Assembly (NCBI GenBank): GCA_903813345.2
Contig: CAIIXF020000004.1
Location: forward strand, 21,610,477 to 21,674,476
From: Owenia fusiformis
Lineage: Eukaryota > Annelida > Polychaeta > Sabellida > Oweniidae
Direction: 5' to 3'
DNA length: 64,000 nucleotides
The translations under genes were made by a program, and so were the position numbers. The notes under the pieces are model-generated. The model did no database searches and was not told the DNA's origin. It was given only the letters and a program-made list of their open reading frames with translations. Below are positions 19,965 through 31,600 of this stretch, in pieces. Each line of letters begins with the position of its first letter. The stretch's first letter is position 1.

Positions 19965-22478
19965 ATGTTCACTATTTTAGTTAAGTCAAATAGTGTTGGT
20001 TTCATAATTTCTTTGAAATTCCCAGTTCATAAATCATTGCATTCAGATCTTAATTCAATGCTCTGGCCATTATAGCCCTCTGTCATAAAAATTTGAATGT
20101 TTGTCTTACAGAGTTGTAAATTAAGTTTGCACGCTCGGTAGCATGTTGTCCAGATTTACTCTTTCACTTGAATTTAATTTCGTTCACTATCAACTTTGTA
20201 TGACACTCTGAAATATTTAATTATAAAGCCTTTGTTTATTGGAAGACAAATATACTGCTATTGTCCCAAGGTGCACATGTACATCTGTGAGAATTCTCTC
20301 CTTGGTGAAATCATCCCACCCCCAGACAAAGAATATTTTATGATGGGTGTAGTTTAGTGCAACTAAATATGTATTTCTAAATGCTTGAATATGCATTGTT
20401 TATGAATCATGTAAATGTAATTAGATGTTGTAACTAACTTTGATCTGATGTGTATCGACAGTTCCTGGAGAAACATTTATTTCAGACCACAGCAGTAGAT
20501 CATATTCACCCCTCACTGCAGCCATTAAAGTGATCACTTACACATTCCTTTGTTTGCCAATGCAGATACGTGGTTATAAGAGAGGCAAGGGTAGTGTTCC
20601 ATATAATCAAACTGTCCCCAAAAATCTCTATCAAATCAGATCAACCTGTTCAAATTGAGATCCACCCTTATTCTAAGAACTCCAAGAACTGTATGTATAC
20701 TGATGTATAACTTTTAAATAATAGAGAAGATTTTTAGAAATATCATACAAGCTTCTTTAGACAATGTTATAATCATGAAGATGTAATTTCGAATAAGGAT
20801 AGCTTTTAGCTTTTAAAAAAAGCATACAACTTTTGAAAATGTTATACAAACTTTGGTAGATGCTATCCAACATTCATATATGGGACAATTTACGATAATT
20901 GATATTTTAAAAGTCTGTCGTTGTACTAGATACTGCGACAAATATGTTGATTTCATGGACATGCAATATGTTATTTTTTGTTGACCAGACTTTAAGTAAT
21001 TATTACCACAAGGTACCTGTTTGGAATATTGATTATCTTTATAAAATATATCACTTTAATGATGGATTTTAGGCAATTAAGAAATATTTTATTTTTTCAG
21101 CAAATATAAACTCGGATTTCTTAACCTAAAATGTATCGATTGCGTTGATATTTTTGAGCATGTTAATAGAAAGTATGTCCTACCAACTCTTGAAAGCAAG
21201 ATGTTTGATATGTCTTAGTCACATAATTAAGTATGTTTTACTATATGTATACGATTTGTCAAATATTTGTATCCTCCAATACATCGGCCATATTAATATA
21301 CAGTATTGATGCATCAAAAGCTAGTTGTATTCCTATTTTTACGTTTATTTTTAATAACAGCAAAGAATGTGTATAACTTTATGGGAGAAGCGATGCATGT
21401 AACCTTTACATTGGGCATCGGTTTCTTTACGAAAACTAAGACTTTACTCCATCATCTACTGTAGCTAAGACACATTTTATTTTTCTCATACAGTAGGTTA
21501 TTATTTTATCAAGCAAAGGGTAATGGTTAAAAATAGAAAATTGAATTTCATCGTTTCACAAAAAACGTTGTAGAAACGAACGTTTTGATAATATAATATA
21601 ATACAAAAGCGCCGTTTTTTACCGTTTTTACGCACATTTGATCAAGTCTGACGCAGAATTGACAACTTATTGCGTTTGATTGACGCACTTTGATCCCCAG
21701 ATAGACTAATACAGTAATAGTATTTACAATTAATCTTAAAAAATACAATGTAGAAAAATCAATACAGTATAGTATAAGATGCAATATCCATGGATGAGTA
21801 GTTTTTATATGCAGATTTGAATATATTTAGTGGAGTGGATCATTTTTAATATTACCTAGTAGAGCATTCGAAAAATTTGGACATTAGCATAAAAATATTT
21901 AATATTTAGTCTTTGAATAGGAGAGAAGTGTGTTAAAGTCTCTCACGGCTAAGACAGAAATCTCAATTTCAGAAAATTATATTTTTGAACATTTTTGGTG
22001 ATTTCACCGAGAGCATGCCTGGACGGCAAATGTGATGTCTCTAGATCTGAAAGTCGTTGATGCTATCCAAGTACAACAATCTTTGATCCATTGAACACTC
22101 TACACAAAAAAAATCACTAGATTCCTTTATTATTGAGAAAGTTTTTCCAAGATTAATGGGTGGCATTTTTTGGGTCACCCCGTAGCAGGCCCTTGCAAAT
22201 GTCCTCTTGAATAGACCTCCTTTGTCCTGGGGAATCAACATATTATATATTTAAACCAAATCCGTCAAGTGGTATTTGAGTTGAGGTCAAAGGAGCTAAA
22301 TATGACAACACAGAGTCCGATTTGTAGAAAATAGATCTATATCTACAGACAAAAATGTATTTTGATAATTTAAATACTAATGAAAAGTGAACTATTTCTG
22401 TTGTACCGAACATAATATTTTTTACTGAGTCCTAAGTTTTACACCTCTCGGGCCGCAGTTCCGTGATGTTGTTGTAAA
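19965..22478. other. AT-rich intergenic DNA, no gene seen
   Basis: No frame or RNA is recognised. Near 22120-22195 it contains one copy of a short repeat end: 'attattgagaaag', then GGGTGGCATTTTTTGGGTCA and a CACCC(C/T)GTA word. Relatives lie at about 32306-32340 and 33095-33152. These look like solo ends of a mariner-like family. Confidence 0.5.
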
Positions 22479-22690
22479 AATCCAAATCATGACATTGCAT
22501 TGTCCAAAAATAATTAGCTGATATCAAAAACATTCACCATACTATGGAATCAAAGGAATGTGTTCTCCAGGTATCTTATCGTTGTAAATTTAATCCAAAT
22601 CATGACATTGCATTGTCCAAAAATAAGCTGATATCAAAAACATGCAGCATATTATGGAATCAAAGGAATGTGTTCTCCAGGTATCTCATC
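22479..22690. repeat. 113-bp tandem duplication over the 3' end of the SLC18B1-like gene
   Basis: Two copies (22479-22591 and 22592-22690) share AATCCAAATCATGACATTGC, a GCTGATATCAAAAACAT word and a TATGGAATCAAAGGAATGTG word. The right copy contains the last codons and stop of the SLC18B1-like gene. The left copy repeats those same codons in what is now 3' untranslated sequence. Confidence 0.85.
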
Positions 22691-25600
22691 TTTGGACTTA
22701 CAACAAAACTTTGTTGTAAGATGATATAAGGCCAGAAGTAATGTGCACGAAGCTCCCACAAGACCCATAATAAATGCTGTCCATGGGAAACCTACTTTAT
22801 CTAATAAAGATCCGCCTCCAATGGCACCCGCAAATCCTCTGAAAAATGAATCAGAAATTCAACAATTTTAGAAGAAAATATTATTTCACAGTAATTGGAT
22901 ACACTGATTTATTCCAAACATTTTACCTGGAGCAACAATTTGCGGTTGGGTTATTCAAGCTATAGACCTTTGGGATAAACTCGTTAAAGAAATCACCGGA
23001 ATAATCAGAGGTTTACATACAAAAGACAATTAGTCTCGGTTTGGAGAACAATCTACTGGGCTAAAAATCATTTTTATGAAAATCATAGAAATAACACCCA
23101 AATTAAATGACATCATGCGCATCTAACAAAAAGAACCATACTTGGCTAACATGGTAGCATATTTTCAAAGTTGTAGACGTTTTCAATTTTTTCAACTGCA
23201 CATTATTAGATTTCTAAACGTATGGCAAACTTAAGTAGCAACCATTTAAAATTAAAAAAAATACTCAGATGCGAGAAGGTAGTTACCACTTTCGCCACCA
23301 GGTGGCTGATTCGGGGGAAATAAAGTGGCAGGGTATTACCCTTATGTATCTGATAGTTTGACAAATTAAGATATGTCCAGTAAAAGAATTATCTGCCCAA
23401 TACAAGAAGATATTTCACTTTCTGTGATTTTACAACATGGGGTCTACATGAGGACCTGTGGCCCTTTCCACGAGTCTACTCTTTTGAGTATTTCAGATTT
23501 CCTTGTGAGCAGGCTAATGCTCCTGATTGTTAAGGGATTCGTGTGCAGTGCTTTGTTTATATCAATATTTCAATAACTTAGATGCGAGTAGGCAGTTACC
23601 AGTTTCACCACCAGGTGGCTCATTTGGGTCAGATAGCATGACAGGTATAGTAGAAAGATAAGATTTTTCGTGATACATGTACTACAATTTTATGAATAAA
23701 AAGTTCACCATAAAGTTTACGTTGACCGATGGAGAAGCGGCTTTTTTAAATGACGCAATTAGCTGCGTAATTAAAAGCCAATGAGAATACAGACCATTCA
23801 AATGACGTTTTCAACTTGGTACCATCTAGTAGATTGTCTAGTCAAACAAAACTAACTTGGCACTGATAGAGGATTAAATTCTTATCACTACATACATTTG
23901 AATTTGGAATTCTGATCTGTCTTACCCAATAGAATAAGCTGATGTGTAAAGTCCTGAAGTTATTCCATAAGTTTCAAGATTGTCAGGGTATCCACTTTCA
24001 CTGAAAATGAAAAAAGACATAATGTTATAACTAAAGCCCGATTATATTCTATACATGATGAATAAAAAGATCAAAGGATATAGTGAATTTCTCCATAGTA
24101 CGAGGGTTGTCCCAGAAGTAATGCACTATATGCTCTAACTTTATCAATAATTGATACTTTTCCATGAAATTTTCAGTAAATGTTCCTTAGAGACATTTTG
24201 ATCATGCTACAAATTTTCATGTTGACTGATAAAACTGTATTGATAGGTATAACTAGAGATCTAACGATCTAAGATTGCAAGCAATCTTACGGAGGCCCTA
24301 TATTCGTTTCTGAACATTCAAAGGCCAGCCAAAGGTCAAATCTCTAATACAAGGTCATATATGAACTCCAGACGACTTGTAGATGATTTTTTAAAAAGGT
24401 TTGGTCGAATTAATGCAAGTTGAAATTTGACCTTGAAAAATTCCGAAATTTGACCTTTTTTCAGTTTTTGAGCTATAATATCTCAAAACTGGAGCCAAAT
24501 TTTAATAGATAATCAATTGCTAATATGTGTAGAACCTTTAGTAGAGGAATATATATTCTGACTTTCATTTAAAAATATTGATTTGTAGTCTCCAATTTTG
24601 AGAAACTTAGAAAACACAGTTTGTGATTTCGTTTGATGACCTTGACCTTTGACCTTGCAAATTTTACTTTTTTAGACGTCAGAAGGTCTTTTGTGAATAA
24701 ATATACCTAAATTTGAATCCAGAAAATTGATCTGAAAAATCAAATTTTTTGACCTTTCGGAGGTAAGTAGTAAGGTCAAAAGTAAGATCAGATTTGGAAT
24801 CCTGAGAACTTGTAGATGAGTTTTAAAAAAAAAATTGGTCAATTTGAAGCAAGTTGAAATTAAGTCTTGAAAAGTTTCGAAATTTGACTTTTTTCAGTTT
24901 TTGAGTTCCAATATCTCAAAACTGGTACACAGTTTTAATAAATAGTCAATTGCTAATATGTGTAGAACCTATAGAGGAATATATATCCTGACTTTCATGA
25001 ACAAATATTGATTTGTAGTCTCCAATTTTGAGAAACTTAGAAAACACAGTTTGTGATTTAGTTTGATGACCTTGACCTTTGAGTCTTTGACCTTGCAAAT
25101 TTTACTTGTTTAGACCTCGGTGGGGCTTTTTCGATCAAATATACCTAAATTTGAATCCTGAAAATCAATTTGAAAAATCAACTTTTTTGACCTTTCGAAG
25201 GTCACTGAAGGTCAACCAAAGGTCAAAGGTCAAAAGAAAGGTCAGATTTGAGTTCCTGAGAACTTGTAGATGATTTTCAAAAAAAAAATTGGTCAATTTG
25301 AAGCAAGTTGAAATTTAGTCTTGAAAAGTTTCAAAATTTGACCTTTTTTCAGTTTTTGAGTTCTTATAACTCAAAACTGGTACACAATTTTAATAGATAA
25401 TCAATTGCTAATATCTGTAGAACCTATAGAGGAATATATATCCTGACTTTCATGAAAAAATATTGATTTGTAGTCACCAATTTTGAGAAACTTAGAAAAC
25501 ACAGTTTGTGATTTCGTTTGATGACCTTGACCTTTGACCTTGCAAATTTTACTTTTTTAGACCTCTTAAGTTCTTTTGTGATTAAATGCACCTAAATTTG

Positions 25601-28600
25601 AATCCAGAAAATCGATTTGAAAAATCAACTTTTTTTTACCTTTCTGAGGTAACTGAAGTTCAACCAAAGGTCAAAGGTCAAAACTAAGGTCAGATTTGAG
25701 TTCCTGAGATCTTGTAGATGCTTTATAAAAAAAAGTTTGGTCAATTTAGAGCAAGTTGAGATTTGACCTTGAAAAATTTCGAAAGTTTACCTTTTTTCAG
25801 TTTTTGAGTTCTAATATCTCAAAACTGGAGCAAAATTTTAATAAATAGTCAATTGCTAATATGTGTAGAACCTTTAGAGGAATATATATTCTGACTTTCA
25901 GGAAAAAAAATTGATTTGTAGTCTCCAATTTTGAGAAACTTAGAAAACACAGTTTGTGATTTCGTTTGATGACCTTGACCTTTGACCTTGCAAATTTTAC
26001 TTTTTTAGACCTCAGAAGGTCTTTTGTGAATAAATATACCTAAATTTGAATCCAGAAAATCGATTTGAAAAATCAACTTTTTTGACCTTTCGGAGGTCAC
26101 TGAAGGTCAACGAAAGGTCAAAGGTCAAAAGTAAGGTCAGATTTAGAATCCTTAGAACTTGTAGATGAGTTTTAAAAAAACAATTGGTCAATTTGAAGCA
26201 AGTTGAAAAAAGACCTTTTTTGACCTTTTTTTGACCTTCAATATCTCAAAATCTAGGCAAAATTTCTCTAGACGGCAAAAGGCTAAGACTAATAGAATAC
26301 TAATATCTATCTGTATGCAAAAATTCAGCCAAAAATATTGAAGTGTAGTGTCAGGATTTGAGAAACTTGAAAAAAACTTAGATTTGACCTACATTTTGAC
26401 CTTTGACCTTGACCTAGATAAAAATTCCTTTCCCGCCAAGTTCAGCCAAGGTCCCTAGTAGGTGCATATAGTAGATAGTTGAAAGGTAGTTGGAAGTAGG
26501 AGAAAAAGGTTTAGGAAGAATAAATAAATAAAGAAATAAAGAATAATATCTATAAAATTAATAGGAGGCCCCCCGTTGGGGCCTCCTAATAAAATCAAGT
26601 TGGTGAGTTTGGGTAGGGCGGGGCAGGTTATACAGTCACGTCGCAAGGAATAAAAAAAATTGAAAATATGAAATAATTAATCAACAAATACCATTTTGTG
26701 TAGCGATAAGAAGTATGCTCAAAAATACATAATAAGATACTAAATTACTTTGAGCACATCCTAGATTTAATGGATGTATATTGCACAGTATCCCATTTCA
26801 CATTTTCTCAAAACATGGCCCTTTGCATGTTTATGTACTTTTGATGCCTGTTAGGTCAGACAGACTTGGCAATTTCTTCTACTGTGACTTTCGAGTTTTT
26901 GTCTCCCATGTTTCGAGTTGTCATCCAGGGCCCAGACATTTCTTTTAAATCTCTTCTGCCACCTCATAATTGTAGTTCTATCTAGTATATACTCCTTTTA
27001 TACTTTCTTCATGGTAGCATAAGTTTTGCGTGGCTTTGAATCAAAATGAAGTAGGCCACCAAAATCAAGGTCTTCTGTTATCAGGTGAGAATTGCAGCCA
27101 TTTTGCAACTTCTTGACTGTGACTGTATTTGAATTTGTGACTATTGAATTGTGGTATTATGACATCACAGTGCTAAATGACATTATTTGTACTTGGTTAA
27201 GATCATGCTGAATAACTTTAACGATTTCTGAAACATTTTGATAATTTAAAGAAAGAAATATTAATAAAATAACACTTTGGATCTTGTCATAATAAGAAAA
27301 ATTGGTACCTGCCCCGCCCACCCCTACCCCATGTTGCGATAGAAACCATATTAAGATTTAATATCAATGTTTGATGTTGAAACTTCATGCTATAAGAGAT
27401 AAAACTTCAATTGTGCATTACTTCTGGGACCACCCTCGTATTGTTCAATTGTGGTTGGGCTGGTTGTTTTGGGGCTTCCTCTCAGATTCAAAGCAAACGT
27501 ATCATACTTTTCTTTGAAATAGCAAATATAAGGTATAAACAAATCACAAATAAAACCTTTTGAACAAAATGAATTTTGAATTTTTTCCAGATATGTTATT
27601 GAAACAGGCAGGTGGGTGGGTGTGGGGGGGGCGGACCGACTGACCGACTGACAGACAGGTAGTTAAAGAAGAACATCTCACTCACAATGCAGCAACCAAA
27701 AGTTCCTGGAGTGGGGGGACTAGAAGATGAGAAATACCTAAGCCTAGCACTACATTGCCCACAACATTCAACCAGAGCGATTCCCTAGAAAAATACAAGC
27801 AATAAAGAAAACTAGGTTTTTCAGGTATCAACTTTGATTGCTATTTTATGGCCAACTCATCTAAATATGAACAGTACCAGTAGATTCATATTCATATCTA
27901 AATGAGTTGGCCATAAAGAGCAATGGTACATCTACATACAAACATACTTTTATAATCTAAATCAAAATATATAAAACTGTCACTAAATAACATCAATCAT
28001 TACCCTTATAAAAAATTCAACCTTGAAAGTCCGAATTTAAACCGTTGCACAATCATTGTACAATCATTGATCCGATCATTTTTACAACCATGCCAACCGT
28101 TACAATGCAACCATTACAATTTTGGTTGTAAACTCAGTGAAATGTTTCAATCATATGTAATCATTGTAAACGCTTGACAATTTTAGTTGCATTTCTTGCA
28201 ACCGTTTCAATCGAATGCAACCCTTTAAAACTATGGCAATTTTATCTCAATACAACATAAAATAATTATCTTGCTCTTTAAAAAATATATTTCAAATGTG
28301 TGTATTTCTATTTCATGCATACTGTACATGTCAGAATTTAAATGGTTTTGATCAAAAAGATATTTAAAGTATTGAAATAGTTAAGTAAACTATCATCTAA
28401 CAGCAATGCTAAGGCATAGCAAATCCCCCTCGCTGTCATGACTATCATTTTTACAAAATCACTTCACTACTTTTTAAGTTATTGCAAAATCATTTGAAAA
28501 AAATTTGATTGGGTCAAGTCTTGGATTTTACACTTCACCTTGCAATCATCGCAATTATAAAGGAAGGAAGATGTGTCTGGAAGGAAGAAATCCTTCAATG

Positions 28601-31600
28601 GGAAAATAATCTGTTTTGATTTGATATTTTTGATTTGATAGAGAAAATGCAATCAGACATTACAGGATGTGTTTTAAATAATTAAGTTGATAAGCATAAC
28701 TTAAAAAACTCTGATTACAGTTAGACTCAGTCTATCTAGTTTGATTAGAGTCTGCTTTGAAGGATGTGTCTAAAGAAGCTTTATTAATCCATAAACAAAA
28801 CAAAAATAATTCGGCAAGGCAAAACAAACCTTATTATATCAGTTTGATTAGAGTCTGCTATAAAGGAAGCATCCTATGTAATTTAAATTATTTCATACAC
28901 AGAACTTGATAAATAATTTGCCAAAGAAAATCTCCCTTATTTTCCTCCAGATTTTTCCAAGTTTAGAGTTTTGAAAAATAAGCCCTGTTTTTGGTTTTTA
29001 TTTTTTAATCATCAACACATATCATTTAAACTGAAAACACTTTTCAGTACAAATGCTCTGCCCTAGTGAATAAAGTAAAACCATGGACTTTCAATCTATT
29101 GAATGCCTATGGTAAAACAAACTAAATAAAAATGAAATAAAAAATTCTGAAAATATTATTTACAGTTTCATATACTTGCTATTTGAGATTTCTCAGCACT
29201 TATTGAAGTAATTGAATAAAGAAATAAACCATCAAAAATCTGAAAACACTTTTTAAATTTTAACTCCCTCCCCCTCTGCATGAAAAAGATAATTAAAATA
29301 AATATATAGTATAACACAAGATGAAAATAGATATAACAGAAACTAGGACTATGAACCCTTTTTCTGGTCAAGCATTTTAATTAGCCGTTCAACCGTTTTA
29401 ATTAGCTGTTCAACCGTTTTGATTAGCTGTTCAACCGTTTTAATTGGCTGTTCAAGCATTTTGATTTTCTTAAACCCATGAGAATATCAATATGTAGTAG
29501 GTATTGTTGTGTTGAAAGAACATGGTAATTAAATCTGTTGTGAAAATGTGTTTCACACATAATATACAGTCAATATCAAAATAGTCCTCTTGTTTGTATT
29601 TTTTAAATTTTAGTGAGTCATACTCTTGATATTTGGTGTTAACTACACATGGATACATTTGAAGACCCATTTTGCTGGGGGGGGCTGACTTCTGGCCTGT
29701 TCATTGTATATAAACTTTTGCGGGGGTCCTGAGCTAAACCCTCCGATATCAATATGTTCCCAAACCAATCTATTTGTATATCATGGGTATAGCAATAATC
29801 CATCTACCTTGACAAAATTTTACTGAAATTATTAATTCAGATGTTTTCCATTGAAACTGTGAAAATTAAGTCTTTGGTGCCTGAATGCATTATTACTATA
29901 AAAAAAATTTCACTAAATAAAGCAATCAACTTGTGATTACATGTTTGTATTATTTTGTACATCATACCCTGCTTCTTTTGATCATACATGTATATCAGTC
30001 TAATCATGAACAAAAACAATGGTGTCTCATCTTGTGATCAAGTTTAAAGGAAATCTTAAGATTTTCCTTGGTCAATTTCTTAACCAAATTGGAATTTTGC
30101 TCAATTCTTTTCATAATTAACATTAAAAATACATTATTTTGGCAATATCAGATAATGGGAAATAAACACTAGATATGGTACTTTTAATTGTGTAAATAAT
30201 GTAAATGACAGAGAACATAAATTATCATATGCCATTGAGTGGAAAACTAGTCTGGTATCGCATTCCTAAATCCGTACTGGAGAAAGAAACATATGAACAT
30301 GAATTTAGTAATTTACTATAATAAACATATGCATGTATGCTTGCAGAAAAAATATCCTAATATACTGTTGTGAATAGAGGTAGATTCAAATCCTTACTTA
30401 AAGATAATTTTAATTCAAGTAAAATGATTACTTTTTTGGAACGATACCAATTCAGGATGGTTGCAGGGCTTGAACTATGTAATCATTGAACAAAACGTAT
30501 TGCAACCATTTACATTTCAATGTGAAATGGTTGCAGTTTACAATGGTCGCAGATTACAATGATTGTATAGAAATGGTTGCGCAGTTATTGAAAAAGAGTT
30601 GACTTTGTTTGGTTGAACGCAATGGTTGCACAATGATTGCTTATCACCGTACAATGGTTTTTCCTTTGATCTTAGTAGTTGAAACAATCAGTATTCAATG
30701 ATTGATGGAAACGGTTTAAATTCGGACTTTCAAGGAATTTCGGAATTTTTTATAAGGGTATTGTACTAAGTCGGGAATATACTGTACGTATATATACCTT
30801 TCAGATATTTTAACACATTGATCTAAAATACGATATTATATGTTGCTCATTTCTCCTCTCATAACCATTCAAGAGGGATTTTTTATTATATAGTTAGTCC
30901 AAATATGTTCTTACATAGGTAGAGACAGAAATGGCACTGGCCCTATTAATGACAATGATACTAAAATCAACATTCCTCCTAAAGCCATCGCACTTTTACA
31001 CCAGCCCTACAAAATGACAGAAAATAACATGAGGCATAATAACAAACTAAGCACTAAGCCGGTTGCATACATTTATTGTCAAAGAGTGAAAATGTAAGTG
31101 TACGTTTTTCAGTTCACAACCATGGCACCCCATATTGCCTAAACTTTAGAGATGTCTATAACATGTTTTAAATCATGATACCATTCTAAACCTGTTTTAG
31201 GTTAGGTTAAAGATGTTAATTCTATTGGAAATATCTGAGTGTATTAAGTTCATGATAAATCTTTTTTAACAGAGATTTTTGAACAAAGATGTCTTTGGAA
31301 AGATCTCAGCATACATTTAAGGAACTGTTTAGAGTAAGTTCACATAAAAAGGTATCAATATTGATGAAAGGGGTCCCAGATTTCCCTACCCTATCTATTC
31401 ATATTTAAATGAGTTGCCCATAAAATACAGAGTGTCCATGAGAAAAGTGAACCCAACTTCAAAAGTGGTTTACTTGAATCCTGAGTTTAAATTCTGTAAT
31501 TCAAAGGAGGATCCGTTTGTTCTTAATCAAATGATACCTCGATCATTATGTAACTGGCTGATTATGACAATCAGGGTCTCGTAATGGACTGGATTCGGGG

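Larger units (their letters stand above)
24101..27438 (-). mobile_element. Tc1/mariner-family element with satellite cargo
   Basis: Terminal inverted repeats TACGAGGGTTGTCCCAGAAG (left) and its diverged complement (right) are each flanked by TA (24099-24100 and 27439-27440), the mariner target duplication. On the minus strand at about 26860-27060 a degraded frame encodes KTYATMKKV-stop-KEYILDRT, then TIMRWQKRFKRNVWALDDNS, the helix-turn-helix start of a mariner-type transposase. The catalytic part is absent, so the copy is non-autonomous. About 2.1 kb of tandem satellite occupies its middle. It sits in an intron of the SLC18B1-like gene. Confidence 0.75.

Noticed and set aside
24300-26430. 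Possible long non-coding gene or coding exons within the tandem region
   Set aside because: No open frame persists across units, and the structure is explained by satellite repetition.
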